64,000 bases of DNA from Thermoplasmatota archaeon. GTDB taxonomy: Archaea; Thermoplasmatota; Poseidoniia; Poseidoniales; Thalassarchaeaceae. Positions 43,331 through 54,600 of the stretch are shown one piece after another (position 1 is the first letter of the stretch; the number at the start of each line of letters is the position of its first letter). Location of the stretch: contig JAURCP010000007.1 in NCBI GenBank assembly GCA_030828405.1, positions 1 through 64,000 on the forward strand, given 5' to 3'. Both the position numbers and the translations under genes were made by a program. The notes under the pieces are model-generated. The model saw only the letters and a program-made list of their open reading frames with translations, made no database searches and was not told the DNA's origin.

Positions 43331-44950
43331 TCAGTTATCAGGTTGCATGAATTGGTAATCCCAATTTTGTGGAGGCTCGAATGTTCTTTTTACTGAACGA
43401 GGACTAATCCACCTTAACAAATTCAATGGTCCGCCAGCTTTGTCATTGGTACCACTAGCTCTAGCGCCACCGAATGGTTGTTGAGCGACTACAGCACCTG
43501 TTGGTTTATCATTGATATAGAAATTTCCTGCTGTAAATCTAAGAGCATTGAATGCTTTCTGTACATCAGATTCATCATTGGCGAAGATTGACCCAGTAAG
43601 AGCATATGGAGAAGATTCATCACATAGAGTTAGTACTTCATCGAACTTATCGTCATCATATAGATAGACGGTTAGTACTGGGCCAAATATCTCATCTATC
43701 ATTGTCTCTGATTTAGGATTTGATGTTACGATAATTGTTGGTTCAATGAACCATCCTACTGAATCATCATAATTCCCGCCAACAATTACTTCACACGAGT
43801 CATCAGCCTTGGCTCTATCAATATAGCCAGTTATCTTGTCGAAAGATCTTTGATCAATCACAGCAGTCATAAAGTTGGTAAAATCCATAGCATCTCCCAT
43901 CTTTATTTTCCTAATTTCATCACATAATTCATCACTGATTGATGACCAAACTGATTGAGGCACATATGCTCTACTAGCAGCAGAACACTTCTGACCTTGG
44001 AACTCAAATGAGCCTCTCAGTAATGCTACTAACAAACCACGCTCATTGCAATTAGGATGAGCTACAACAAAGTCTTTACCGCCTGTTTCACCAACAATTC
44101 GAGGGTATGAACGGAGATTGGGTAAAGCTAAACCAATTTCCTGCCAAAGACCTTGGAAAGTTGCAGTTGAGCCGGTGAAATGTAAACCAGCAAAGTCAGG
44201 ATTTGCTAGAGCAACCTCCGTTATTTCTGCACCAGAACCTGGCAAGAAATTTATCACGCCATCTGGCAATCCGGCTTCCATCATTAACTGCATAAGAATG
44301 TAGTTAGATAAGTATGAATTCCTACTCGGCTTCCAAACAGATGTACATCCAACAATTGCAGGAGCGCTGGGGAGATTAGCCGCGATACTGGTGAAATTAA
44401 ACGGTGTTATTGAAAGAACAAAACCTTCCAAAGGACGTATTTCAGTGGAGTTTTTAACCCCTGGAGGTGAAACTAATGGTTGGAAATCATCATGAAAATT
44501 TCTTGCATAGAAGCAATTAAAGCGCCAGAAATCAATTAATTCACACGCAGAATCTATTTCTGCCTGGAAAACTGTTTTTGATTGATTAAGCATGGTAGAG
44601 GCATTTACTTTCATCCTCCATTCTCCTGCTAATAAATCAGCACACTTCTCAAAAATTTCGCATCTAGATTCTAAACCAATATCGATCCAATTTTGTTGCG
44701 CATTAACTGCTGCCTTGCAAGCATTTTCCATCTCATCTTTACCTGCCAAGTGAACTCTTGCGATAATTTGATTATGGTTATGAGGAATTACCTGAGTTGC
44801 AATATTTCCAGTAAATACTTCTTTACCATTTATGATACAAGGGATTTCAATTATCTCATTCATTTGCCTATCAAGTTCTGCTTTGATTTCAATTCTCTCT
44901 TTACTACCCGGAGAATAGCCGAGGATAGGCTCGTTAACTGGATGACTCAT
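43331..44950 (-). CDS. L-glutamate gamma-semialdehyde (P5C) dehydrogenase
   Basis: This NAD-dependent enzyme converts pyrroline-5-carboxylate semialdehyde to glutamate in proline and arginine breakdown. At 539 residues it resembles mitochondrial ALDH4A1: SITPFNFTSIAANLP, the glutamate in GETGGKDFVV and nucleophile cysteine in EFQGQKCSAASRAYVP, and the tail FGGARASGTNDKAGGP. No proline dehydrogenase is in the window. It is divergent in function from the SSS gene downstream, though on the same strand with a 115-bp gap holding the riboswitch. Confidence 0.92.
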   Translation of the reverse strand: MSHPVNEPILGYSPGSKERIEIKAELDRQMNEIIEIPCIINGKEVFTGNIATQVIPHNHNQIIARVHLAGKDEMENACKAAVNAQQNWIDIGLESRCEIFEKCADLLAGEWRMKVNASTMLNQSKTVFQAEIDSACELIDFWRFNCFYARNFHDDFQPLVSPPGVKNSTEIRPLEGFVLSITPFNFTSIAANLPSAPAIVGCTSVWKPSRNSYLSNYILMQLMMEAGLPDGVINFLPGSGAEITEVALANPDFAGLHFTGSTATFQGLWQEIGLALPNLRSYPRIVGETGGKDFVVAHPNCNERGLLVALLRGSFEFQGQKCSAASRAYVPQSVWSSISDELCDEIRKIKMGDAMDFTNFMTAVIDQRSFDKITGYIDRAKADDSCEVIVGGNYDDSVGWFIEPTIIVTSNPKSETMIDEIFGPVLTVYLYDDDKFDEVLTLCDESSPYALTGSIFANDESDVQKAFNALRFTAGNFYINDKPTGAVVAQQPFGGARASGTNDKAGGPLNLLRWISPRSVKRTFEPPQNWDYQFMQPDN

Positions 44951-45005
44951 ATTACGGCGCTACTAGATAATGCATTTTATCATTACTAGAAGAAATACTA
45001 GAAGT

Positions 45006-45293
45006 TTAACCCCATTCATTAGGATCGTCTTTCTTCGACTTTTTCCACTCTCGATAACATGACTTACAAACGGTGACTCTCCTAGAGTTCCCTAAAAGAC
45101 CGTCTTCTCCCCAAACATCAGCTGCTCTATCAAATGCTAATTTACGACCACCTATTTTTTTGTCAGCCCAATTTCCACATCCGGCAACATCACAACGAAT
45201 ATCACCTGAATATTCTTCTTTCTCTTTCTTAGATGGACCTTTCGCCGCTGAAGCTAATTGTTGTTTTTTCTTAGCTCTGGATTTGAATCCCAT
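45006..45293 (-). CDS. Small zinc-finger-like basic protein of unknown function
   Basis: From ATG 45293 this is a 95-residue protein with a basic lysine-rich start (GFKSRAKKKQQ), then a possible zinc site CDVAGCGNWADKK and VCKSCYREWKK (two cysteine pairs), and a basic, acidic-flanked end. The pattern suggests nucleic-acid binding. The frame opens at 45311 in front. No family recognised. It lies just ahead of purA on the same strand, gap 23 bp. Confidence 0.55.
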   Translation of the reverse strand: MGFKSRAKKKQQLASAAKGPSKKEKEEYSGDIRCDVAGCGNWADKKIGGRKLAFDRAADVWGEDGLLGNSRRVTVCKSCYREWKKSKKDDPNEWG

Positions 45294-45316
45294 AGTACTT
45301 CGAAAAGACACCTGAA

Positions 45317-46663
45317 TTAGAACGTTGCCTCTTCGGCAGGTACATCAAATGGACCTCCTACCTTCGCTATCGATGCCTTTCTATCTGGTCCAACGCCTAC
45401 ACTAACCACAGGAATTCCTGATAATTCTTCTATTCTCTCTACAATATGTCTAACTTTCTCTGGCATTGCACCATAACCAATCCCTTCCGAACGAGATCTA
45501 TCTGCCATAGAGATCCATTCCTCATCTGATAATGCAGGAAATCCTTCATGAGTCTCGTAAATTGGCTTACATCTTGCTACTTCTTCAGAAGTTGTAGGGA
45601 AATATTTTATGACTTTGCCATCAAAATCATAACCAATACAAATTTTAATCTCGTCCAGTCCTCCCAAAACATCTAATTTCGTGACTACTAAACCAGTATA
45701 TCCATTGAACCTGTGAGCGTCTTTCAAAGCCACCATATCTAGCCATCCAGTCCTTCTTGGACGTCCGGTTGTAGTACCAAACTCATGACCTACTTGTGCC
45801 ATATGATGGCCAGGTCCTTCGTCAAGAGATAATTCTGAGGGGAATGGCCCATTCCCAACTCTTGTCGTATATGCTTTTGTTATACCGAAGCATTGCTCAA
45901 TATGTCCTGGATGAATACCCGCGCCATGAGTTGCATTCGCACGACTCGTTACTGAAGATGTAACAAAAGGATATGTTCCTTGATCTATATCTAACATTGC
46001 TCCTTGAGCGCCTTCAAGAAGAATTCTTTCACCATTTTGTAATGCGAAATCAATCATTAATCCTGTTGGCCTGATTGCATCAGAATATCTTTCTAGTATC
46101 CATCTCAAGTCTGATGTTAAAGATTCATGAGTAATTCTTTCTGAGACGTTGACTGAATCTAATTGCTTATTCATTCTAGAAACTATTTCTGAAATTTTAT
46201 CGCCGTCTGCAATTACATTGTTGATGTCGCAAAATCGAATTCCTACTCGTTCTATTCTATCGCGATAAGCAGGTCCAATTCCTCTTCCTGTGGTACCAAC
46301 TACTTTGTCAGCAGAATCGTATAATCTATGGAACGGTAAAATTACAGATGCTCTCTCACTAATGAATAAACGCTTACCTTCTGGCCTTTCCTTCGTCAGG
46401 GAATGCCATCTATCAAGCTCTTCTTCGAGAACCCAAGGGTCTATCACCATTCCATCTCCAAGAACTAAGTTACAACCCATTGACGTTACACCAGAAGGAA
46501 TTTGATGAAGTTTCAAAGTTGTATCTCCTAGAACTATTGTATGTCCAGCATTGTTCCCCCCTTGAAATCTGACAGCCCAAGTAGAGTTGGGCGCTAGCTG
46601 ATCAATCGCCTTACCTTTTCCTTCATCTCCCCACTGGGCCCCTAACACAATATTCGCTGGCAC
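45317..46663 (-). CDS. purA: Adenylosuccinate synthetase
   Basis: PurA joins IMP and aspartate with GTP, the first committed step to AMP. The N-terminus has the P-loop-like GAQWGDEGKGKAID; VRFQGGNNAGHTI follows, then TTGRGIGPAYRDR, EGAQGAMLDIDQGTYPFVTS and the GTP site TKLDVLGG. The 448-residue length is normal. It starts with GTG 46663. The gene just ahead on the opposite strand is eL40, and the downstream neighbour is the small zinc-finger protein. Confidence 0.95.
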   Translation of the reverse strand: MPANIVLGAQWGDEGKGKAIDQLAPNSTWAVRFQGGNNAGHTIVLGDTTLKLHQIPSGVTSMGCNLVLGDGMVIDPWVLEEELDRWHSLTKERPEGKRLFISERASVILPFHRLYDSADKVVGTTGRGIGPAYRDRIERVGIRFCDINNVIADGDKISEIVSRMNKQLDSVNVSERITHESLTSDLRWILERYSDAIRPTGLMIDFALQNGERILLEGAQGAMLDIDQGTYPFVTSSVTSRANATHGAGIHPGHIEQCFGITKAYTTRVGNGPFPSELSLDEGPGHHMAQVGHEFGTTTGRPRRTGWLDMVALKDAHRFNGYTGLVVTKLDVLGGLDEIKICIGYDFDGKVIKYFPTTSEEVARCKPIYETHEGFPALSDEEWISMADRSRSEGIGYGAMPEKVRHIVERIEELSGIPVVSVGVGPDRKASIAKVGGPFDVPAEEATF

Positions 46664-46784
46664 AAGGTCTCGGCTTAGCCGAAGGCGAATGAATAGTTCG
46701 GTCCAAGAATCTTGGAAAAATGATAAAAAAAATTAGAATACCTAGCAAAGCGATTATGAAGGGTAGGCATTTCGGAGGCTTTGT

Positions 46785-46940
46785 ATGGCCCAACGTCACA
46801 GTATAGCAGAAGCACGTCTTCTCAAAAAGTGGATATGTATGAAATGCTCTGCAACTCATCGTGGTAGTAAACCTAGATCATGCCGAAAGTGTGGTTACAC
46901 TAACCTAAGGCCTAAAGCCACTGAACGCCGAAGTAGTTAA
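46785..46940 (+). CDS. rpl40e: Ribosomal protein eL40
   Basis: Hand-translated 51-residue frame: basic start [16 protein letters not shown], then the zinc ribbon WICMKC and SCRKCGY (C18, C21, C33, C36) and tail ERRSS. Archaeal eL40 has this length and lacks the ubiquitin fusion of eukaryotes. Upstream GGAGGCTTTGTATG is a good ribosome-binding site. It is divergent from purA. Confidence 0.93.
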   Translation: MAQRHSIAEARLLKKWICMKCSATHRGSKPRSCRKCGYTNLRPKATERRSS

Positions 46941-46998
46941 TTGATTCTCTTTCAATTGAGTTTAATCACAATAGTAGATTAAGAGTTTAAACTAGAAG

Positions 46999-47274
46999 TT
47001 ATTGTCGACGTGCTTCTGCTAGAAGAGTTTCTAGTGCGGTCTGGATTTGAAGACATAAGGGGCCAAAATGAAGAGGTAGATTTGGATCATTGAAAATATC
47101 ATCAAGCATCGATGCAGTCATCCCAAGTCTCAAATCCATTTCTTTATTTTTATTCAATAGCCACTTATCTACTGATTCTTTTGCAGTAGTACGTATATTC
47201 CTAGGTACTTGCGAATCATCAAGTTGACTTAGTACAGATGCAATCTGTTGGATGCGGGATTCGATGTCTGACAC
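46999..47274 (-). CDS. UPF0147 family protein
   Basis: A 91-residue helical protein with VPRNIRTTAKESVDKWL and a conserved second half (LDDIFNDPNLPLHFGPLCLQ), the signature of the archaeal UPF0147 family. Function unknown, but the family is widespread in archaea. It begins at a GTG. No operon relation is visible; the gene ahead on the same strand is the Ntn asparaginase, 60 bp away. Confidence 0.85.
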   Translation of the reverse strand: MSDIESRIQQIASVLSQLDDSQVPRNIRTTAKESVDKWLLNKNKEMDLRLGMTASMLDDIFNDPNLPLHFGPLCLQIQTALETLLAEARRQ

Positions 47275-47333
47275 ATTACCACCGAGTCGCCGACAAATGA
47301 CATGTCCTTAAGCGCATCCCTAGATTAGTATGG

Positions 47334-48155
47334 TTATTGAGAAGATTCTTGTTCCCATGTAGCCCATGGCATATCAGTATTAGAAACACCTAAACCCCGC
47401 CCTGAAGGACCTAATGCGATTAGTCCAACAGAATGCTCTGGTGATATCAATGTATCAATGCCCCAATTCATAGATTCTTCCAAAGAAAAAGTTTTGTTCT
47501 TTATTTTTTCATATACCTTGTTACTTAGAAGTGCTCTAGTGATAGCCTCGCCAATTCCTGTGGCAGCAACCGCTAGCCCTTCTTCTGCCCAAAACCCAGA
47601 ACCGGGCAATGGTACGTCTCCAACTCTTCCAGGAGGTCGGAAACTGCAACCTCCAGTACTTGTCGCGACTACAATCATTCCAGTTCTATCTCTAGCAATA
47701 ACACCTACTGTATCTCCAGTCATCTCCCTTTCAGAATCGCCAATTTGACCTTTCGGAGACACACCTACAACTTTTTTCTTCATATGTCCTTTTTCGTCCG
47801 CCCATTTTCTAGCACCTTGGGAAGTCAAGCCATTGATTTCTTCATCTAACAAATCTGCGGCAACTAAAATTGGATTGGGAGTCTCTTCCATAGCAATAAC
47901 AAAACCTATTTTCCCATCACCTGTCTGTATTGAAGCATCTGTTAACACTGATCCATCTGTGCGCATTACACTACCTGTCCCTGCATTAAAAACCGGATCA
48001 TTTTCTAGAATTACACAAGCCTGAACTGCAGCATCTAATGCGGTTCCCCCTGCAGTAAGAATTTCAGCAGCCTTGTTTATTGCAACCTGAAGATTATCTT
48101 GACGGTCTGGCCCCGGACCTGCACCACCATGGGCTATTACTGCTGGAATTGTCAT
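47334..48155 (-). CDS. Isoaspartyl peptidase / type 2 asparaginase (Ntn hydrolase)
   Basis: An N-terminal-nucleophile hydrolase that self-cleaves at the threonine in GDTVGVIA, giving alpha and beta chains. Other tracts are IAHGGAGPGPDRQDN, GTALDAAVQACVILENDPVFNAG, SVLTDASIQTG and STGGCSFRPPGRVGD. It hydrolyses isoaspartyl dipeptides or asparagine. The length of 273 residues is typical. Its stop is 2 bp from the MFS gene, which precedes it on the same strand. Confidence 0.92.
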   Translation of the reverse strand: MTIPAVIAHGGAGPGPDRQDNLQVAINKAAEILTAGGTALDAAVQACVILENDPVFNAGTGSVMRTDGSVLTDASIQTGDGKIGFVIAMEETPNPILVAADLLDEEINGLTSQGARKWADEKGHMKKKVVGVSPKGQIGDSEREMTGDTVGVIARDRTGMIVVATSTGGCSFRPPGRVGDVPLPGSGFWAEEGLAVAATGIGEAITRALLSNKVYEKIKNKTFSLEESMNWGIDTLISPEHSVGLIALGPSGRGLGVSNTDMPWATWEQESSQ

Positions 48156-48157
48156 GT

Positions 48158-49489
48158 TTATGTACTCCCTTTCAGTTGTGAACTTACTCCAATCTTCAAT
48201 TGTAATATTAAAGCAAGGATAAAAATTATTCCCGCCACTCTAAAACAGGTATGGTAAGTCCATAAACCAATCCCCTCAACTGTCTCAGACCAAATATAGG
48301 CAGCTAATAGTGGCCCAATTATTCTGGCTAATGCGCTATATCCTTCTTGAGCCCCCATCACTGCACCCAGTTCATGACCTGAGTTGTTAGTTGCGAAGGT
48401 GAGCAATGATGATTGTGTAGGCGAAAAGAGTGCGTTGCCAATAGCTAATGCAGCAGAGCTAAAGAAAACAATCCAACTAGCACTTGCGGGCACATAGGGT
48501 AAACTAGCAATTCCTAATCCACAAAGTAGAGTTCCAAAAATCATTAGGTTTTTCATGCTAAATCTATCGGTTAATTTACCAATAAGACCACCTTGGATGA
48601 TTACTCCTATCACACCAATAAACGCGAAAATCCATCCATTTTGCATTTCGCTGAAACCAAGGCCGCCATTTTCAATTTCCATAGCAGTAAATAGTATGAA
48701 AGTACCGTGCATCATACTAAATCCAAACATAAATAAGAAATTAGCAGAAATTAAAGTAGATATTTGAGGGAACTTCATAACATTAATTAGATTTTCAAAA
48801 ATACTCCTAATTTCTTTCACAGGAGACTCTAACTGATTTTTTCTAGATTTTTTAGGGAGGCTCTCAGGAAGCCAAATTATTGCTAATAACAAAGAAATCA
48901 GTGAAAGAATACTTGAAAAAATACATGGTAACAAATAAGGATATTTTGACCAAAATGTTGTATCAAAAATACCTCCAATACTTGTTGCTGGATCTGACAA
49001 CAAACCCCCAATAAAAGGACCAATCATGAACCCGAGACCGAAAGCAGCACCTATCATGCCCATTCTTCTGGATATATCACTAGGCTGACTTATATCACCG
49101 ATATACGCCCTTGCAACTGCAATGTTCCCATTACCCGCACCAGCCAAGAAACGAGCGATAAGTGCCATACTGAGGCTTTGCGAGAGGCCGAAAACTATGA
49201 AAAATATTGAATTAGAAATCAGGCCAAGAATAATAACCGGACGCCTTCCATAATTATCACTGAGTGATCCAAGAATCGGAGTGAAAATAAACTGTGCTAG
49301 AGAATAACAAGATATCACAACGCCGACCCACAAGTCTCTTCTTCCAATATCCATTATTCCTTCAGCAAAAGCCAAGTCCTGAATAAAATAAGTTAGAAAT
49401 GGGATAACTATGGTGAATCCTAACATATCAATTAGGACTACAAGAAATAAAATTCCCATCGGAGAACTCTTTGTCCCGTTATCTCCCAT
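48158..49489 (-). CDS. MFS transporter (TetA-like, drug:H+ antiporter type)
   Basis: A 12-helix major facilitator protein: loop motif GSLSDNYGRRPVIILG between helices 2 and 3, ARFLAGAGNGNIAVARAYI, GLGFMIGPFIGGLLSDP and a second half with GKLTDRFSMK. The family pumps drugs, sugars or metabolites. ATG 49489 (MGDNGTKSSPMGIL) is used; the frame extends to a GTG at 49513. The asparaginase gene follows at 2 bp, so they are probably co-transcribed; the substrate is not evident. Confidence 0.88.
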   Translation of the reverse strand: MGDNGTKSSPMGILFLVVLIDMLGFTIVIPFLTYFIQDLAFAEGIMDIGRRDLWVGVVISCYSLAQFIFTPILGSLSDNYGRRPVIILGLISNSIFFIVFGLSQSLSMALIARFLAGAGNGNIAVARAYIGDISQPSDISRRMGMIGAAFGLGFMIGPFIGGLLSDPATSIGGIFDTTFWSKYPYLLPCIFSSILSLISLLLAIIWLPESLPKKSRKNQLESPVKEIRSIFENLINVMKFPQISTLISANFLFMFGFSMMHGTFILFTAMEIENGGLGFSEMQNGWIFAFIGVIGVIIQGGLIGKLTDRFSMKNLMIFGTLLCGLGIASLPYVPASASWIVFFSSAALAIGNALFSPTQSSLLTFATNNSGHELGAVMGAQEGYSALARIIGPLLAAYIWSETVEGIGLWTYHTCFRVAGIIFILALILQLKIGVSSQLKGST

Positions 49490-49530
49490 AAACAAACCGT
49501 GCGGGTTGGACACTTAGTATTGAGGGAGTA

Positions 49531-51573
49531 TCAGGCTGAGGGTTGAGTATCTGCGGTATTAGAAATAGTATCAATCACTAATGCTAACCTTTCAACCAAT
49601 GAAACTTTATCATCTGAGCCAACAAGGGCATATTTCAGAACCTCATCTAGGGAATCGACAGGAATTACAGTAACCATAGACTCGTATTGTTCATCAATTA
49701 ATACATCTTGCATATTAGAACGAGGGATAATAATAGTTTCAATTCCTGATTTAGCTGCTGCTTCAATCTTGGCGGAAACTCCGCCTATAGGGAGTACTTC
49801 ACCTCTGATGGATAGAGAACCGGTCATTGCAAGATTCTGTTCAATAGGCAATCCTTCAAATGCACTTATGATGGCAGTAGCCATAGTTATCGAAGCACTA
49901 TCTCCGTCAACATTATGGGTCCCAGGGAATTGAACATGTACATCGAAGTCTTTGATATCATTTCCAGTTAGTTTTTTCACTACTGCACTAATATTTGTTA
50001 CTGATTCTTTAGCTAAATCTGAAAGTCCACCAGTGGCTATGACCTGACCTGATCTGCCATGTGCTGCTGTCACCATAGCTTCTACTGGCAATACTACGCC
50101 TGAATAATCTGAAAGTCCTGAGTCTGCACCTAACACTGCTAATCCGTTAACTCTTCCAATCCTTTCACCTTTATTCACAATCATAGAGTAATCTGCTTGT
50201 CTTTCCAAATACCTGTCTGCAACTTGTTGCTCAAGCGGTTTTGCAATAGCTCTGGCTCTGATGATATGTGATGCAGTAGTAATATCTGCATTTTCTTCAA
50301 CTGCTAAATCGCCTGCAATCCGTATTAAACCTCCGAGTTCACGCAATCTAAGCGATAAACGGCCTCTACGGCCACTACGTCTTTGTGCTTCTTTCAAAAT
50401 TAACCCAATAGATTCAAGATCAAAATGAGGAATAGGTTTTCCAGAGGTTTTCTTCCTTTCATTGACCACTTCCTGAGATACGAAACGGATCAGTCGACGA
50501 CGATTTCTTTCTGTATCGGGCATATCTGTGTTAACATATACTTCATACCCGTATCCTCTGATTCTACTTCTAAGAGCAGGATGCATGTTCTGTATACTAT
50601 CAAGATTCCCTGCTGCAATTAAAATAAAATCAGTAGGTACTGGCTCTGATTTAGTCAAGGCTCCAGAAGAACGTTCAGAACGACCTGATATTGAAAGAGC
50701 CTTTTCTTGCATGGCAACTAACAAAGCTTGCTGTTCTTCCATCCTGAGCATTCTAATCTCATCGATGTAAAGTACACCTTTGTTTGCTCTATGAACAGCA
50801 CCTGGCTCAACTCTTTCATGAGCAGGTGTGGCCAAGTCCGCACCTGACTGGAACGGATCATGTCTAACATCACCCAGTAAAGCCCCAGCAAGAGTTCCGG
50901 TAGCATCAATGAATGGAGGTTCTTCATTTCGTTCATGCTTCACAAGAAGTTTGGGGATATTACCTTCATCTCCAGCAGTAAGCCTTCCTCTGAGGAAGAA
51001 ATAACCGAATATCAATAAGAATGAACCGAAAATTAAAGTTAATATTTCCCCACTAGAAAGTGTTGCTAGAACTAATGCGGCACCAACTATTAGGACAATG
51101 AACAAGAGTGTTCGATTTGTTCTTTCTCTCTGTTGTCTAATCAAAGCTTTACGCTCAGAAATTATCCTCGAGCCTCTACCGGCAGGAACTGTCCGCACCT
51201 TAGGTTCATTCTCATCGTCTTGATTTCGATAAACTAGTATATCTTCTAATTGTTCTTTTGGAAGAAATTCTGTCATTGAACGTGCTAACATTGACTTCCC
51301 AGTACCAGGTTCACCGACCATAATTACATGTCTTCTCTGCTCTGCGGCTTTTCTGACAACTATTGATGCAGCTTCTTGACCGATTACCTGGTCAACTAAT
51401 TTTTCAGGTATAGGGACGTCAGCAGTTGAAGTGATTTGAACTTTCTTAATCCATTCTTCAACAGGTATTTTACATACAGGATCTTTATCTTTAGCAACAC
51501 CAAAAGCAGAACCATCATCCCAACTTTCGAGAGGGTTTTCTTTAACTAATGATTCATCTGTTTCGTCTGACAA
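49531..51573 (-). CDS. lonB: Membrane-bound ATP-dependent protease LonB
   Basis: The archaeal Lon: N-terminal AAA+ module with GEPGTGKSMLARSM (Walker A) and VLYIDEIRML (Walker B), interrupted by a two-helix membrane anchor (about residues 152-190, LLFIVLIVGAALVLATL), then the protease domain with the catalytic Ser in VDGDSASITMATA and Lys in IGGVSAKIEAAAKSG. At 680 residues it is normal. LonB degrades misfolded and short-lived proteins at the membrane. It starts at TTG 51573. The neighbours do not suggest a specific substrate. Confidence 0.95.
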   Translation of the reverse strand: MSDETDESLVKENPLESWDDGSAFGVAKDKDPVCKIPVEEWIKKVQITSTADVPIPEKLVDQVIGQEAASIVVRKAAEQRRHVIMVGEPGTGKSMLARSMTEFLPKEQLEDILVYRNQDDENEPKVRTVPAGRGSRIISERKALIRQQRERTNRTLLFIVLIVGAALVLATLSSGEILTLIFGSFLLIFGYFFLRGRLTAGDEGNIPKLLVKHERNEEPPFIDATGTLAGALLGDVRHDPFQSGADLATPAHERVEPGAVHRANKGVLYIDEIRMLRMEEQQALLVAMQEKALSISGRSERSSGALTKSEPVPTDFILIAAGNLDSIQNMHPALRSRIRGYGYEVYVNTDMPDTERNRRRLIRFVSQEVVNERKKTSGKPIPHFDLESIGLILKEAQRRSGRRGRLSLRLRELGGLIRIAGDLAVEENADITTASHIIRARAIAKPLEQQVADRYLERQADYSMIVNKGERIGRVNGLAVLGADSGLSDYSGVVLPVEAMVTAAHGRSGQVIATGGLSDLAKESVTNISAVVKKLTGNDIKDFDVHVQFPGTHNVDGDSASITMATAIISAFEGLPIEQNLAMTGSLSIRGEVLPIGGVSAKIEAAAKSGIETIIIPRSNMQDVLIDEQYESMVTVIPVDSLDEVLKYALVGSDDKVSLVERLALVIDTISNTADTQPSA

Positions 51574-51645
51574 GTGACTCCCTCGGGGTTAGTCCTGTAA
51601 GTCTGACCTTCTTGAAGGTGCGTCATAGAAGCATTAGCAAAAAAA

Positions 51646-54600
51646 TTACTTTTGACGTCGAATATACTCTTCTCCATAGTGATGCCACTGTTCCATTGAC
51701 CAACCATCTGGAAGACCATTCTTAGGTAATTTAGGCATCATTGGAGGAGGCGGAGGTAACTTTGACAAGCTCTTTGGAAATTTTACATTATCCGTTAGTT
51801 CAATTGGGGCTTGTGTAATATACCGGGATTCTTCAATCGCATTCTTTTTCCTTCTCATAATTGCAACAGTTGAGAGAGATGTTAGCAACACAGATAGGAC
51901 GACTAAACTTAAAATTCCAACCACCATTAATGGGGAAAATGTAGAACTAGATGATGCATCATTCGAATTAGGATTTTCATCTTCGATAACTAACTCAGGC
52001 AATGTTGCATGAATTTTATAAGTTTCTTCTGTAACTCTATCCATTCCATTTTGATCAACTGCTCGTATTGTGAATGTCATATAATCTCCAACACCCAACC
52101 CACTGCCACTAATGTGATTTACAATAAACGGACCTAGAGTATGAGATATGCCGGAGGTGTGGCAGATTCCAGTTACTGAATTACAAATACCCCAAAATAC
52201 AGATATCTCTGATAATTCAAGAACTCCTACGTTGGTAATTAGAACTGAAGGATTAGTGTAATAGTCAGTTGTATCGATAGAAATTATAAAGTCACCAATT
52301 GAACCATATTTCCAGATTAAAGGCAAATCATCGACTACATTAACAGTGATTACTGAATAGGATGAGAAACCATGCCTGTCTTCAGCAGTGACATTAACCA
52401 TCTGTGTCCCAGAATCTTGCCATGACATAATCAAGTCACCAGTTATAGGATTCCACTGAGTTGCTCCAGGAACTTCATTTTCTACAACTACCCAAATTTC
52501 CTCATCGGAATTATCGATATCAGAAATTCTTTCCAGTAAATTAATCGAATAAATATCCCCGGTTTGGAGGTCAATATGTTCTATGTCGGTTAAATTAATT
52601 CTGGGAGCATCATTAACATTGAGAACATGGAACGTAACAACTGTATCTGAGAATTTAATACCGTCACTAGCCCTAATTAAAATATCAACAATTCCAAAGC
52701 CATCTTCACTCAAAGAAACTACAGACAATGAATGACCATTTAAATTCGCTTCGACTAGATTTTCATCAGAAACATCAATTATTGACAATGTGAGATCAGC
52801 TACTGGTGCTGTATTTCCTGCATCGTTAGTATCTGAAAGATAATTTGTAAGTGTAATGCTCCCATAACCCCCCTCATTGAATGATTGCGTATTAATCGGT
52901 GACCAACGTGGGGCACCATTCTCTATAACATTGAATAAAATTAGTCCAGAATTGATATCATCACCGTCGTTAACACTCATGTAAATTCCTTGTGGTAGGG
53001 CATTTCCGTGACTATCTCTAACTACTTGTGTAAATTTGACTGTTAATTCCAGGTTTACAGGATCCCATGACAGGAATTCATCGTCTGTACTAAATATATC
53101 TAGGAGTTGGAGAGGAGTTTCTGCATCGCTGATTAGGCCAATTATGGATACCTTTTCTTCAGTATCAACTTTAACAGTAGGCATTCCAGAATATTGATTA
53201 TCACTACTTGAATAAATTGAAGGGAGAGCGTTTTGAAGAATAAAGGCATCTTCGGAAATTAACCATTCACTATCTTGTCCACCTGCATCTGTCCACATTA
53301 CTCTGAGATCATATTCACCTACTTGTGAAGTTAATTCGGTATTTATAGAAAATAAGTATCTAGCATTACCACCGCTTCCAATCATTTCGGGCCCTTCAAT
53401 CCATGTGTCATCCCAAGAACCTGAACCTGCCTCCGAATAATGTAATGTAGGGTACATAGATTCAATCGTATCTACTAAGTCATTTGATATTGCAGTTACT
53501 TCGAATTGAATAGAACTACCCCTGTTAACATTAGGGGAAGAAACAGAAGTGGGGGTAATTGGCACTGGAGGTAAATCATGTAGACCTGCTACATCCTGAA
53601 AATTATTACTTGGGATTCTATCACCTTCCAGATTAGAAAGCCTCGCCCTAAATATGGAGGTACCAGAGGGTGACATTTCAATTGAAGAAGTATCGAAAAC
53701 TGTTGTCAATATTTGAGTAGAGCTAGATGCAATATTGTTATTTAATGAAGCGCTAGAAATTAACTGTTCTTCCGACCCATCCAGATAGTAGATACTGATT
53801 TGGCCACCTTCCGAGTATGTTTCAACACCATTATTTCTAATAGTGGTTTCTAAGATTATTTCATCTCCTTGAACGAATCCAGAATCACCTTGAATAGTGA
53901 AATCAGATATCCCAATATCAACTAAGGGAGCCATGTCTAGATCAACCGCGGCATAGAAATTGTTGTAGGTTGTATGGGGGCCGTCCATTAGTGCAACTAC
54001 AGGCCAAAAATTCTCAAACTGAGTATTACCTCCTGCAGCCCTAACAGTGCTCAAAGGTTTATCCCAAGAAAGTTGGGCATTAGAACTAGGAGAAAGAACT
54101 ACTTGTTCAAAACCACTTTGGCTACTATCTAGTAGCCAAGATCTCCAAACATGATGTGGTTTGTATCCATCATCATAGTTCTCAGCGCCGGATTGTTCAG
54201 TAATGGCAGCATATACATAAACTGAAACCGAAGGTATGGAACCTAAATATGAGATAGTCAAATCAGTAGTAACAGTATCTCCTGAAGGATTCAGGGAAGT
54301 CGATAATTCCATTGAAAAATCTGTAGAAGATGGTGCCATACATCCACCTGCGGTAAAATCATTATCATAGTAACTTGAACCACCAGCGCCCACTTTGTAG
54401 CAAGAACCTGCTTGTTCATCTGCAAAAGAGAAGGTAGGATATCCGCTGGATGCAGCCATAACATGATCTCTTCTAGTTCCTGAACTACCGATTGAATCCG
54501 AAGGCCATCCTGTTCCAGAGCCTTGGAAAAATGAAACATAAGTAAAATCTTCGGGATTAGATGTTTTCAAATTGTGAAGAGAAGGAGATGCACTACTCAT

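Noticed and set aside
41764-44950. SSS gene read as proline symporter PutP because P5C dehydrogenase is adjacent
   Set aside because: The TPP riboswitch lies between the two genes and directly controls the transporter, which outweighs proximity; kept as an alternative only.
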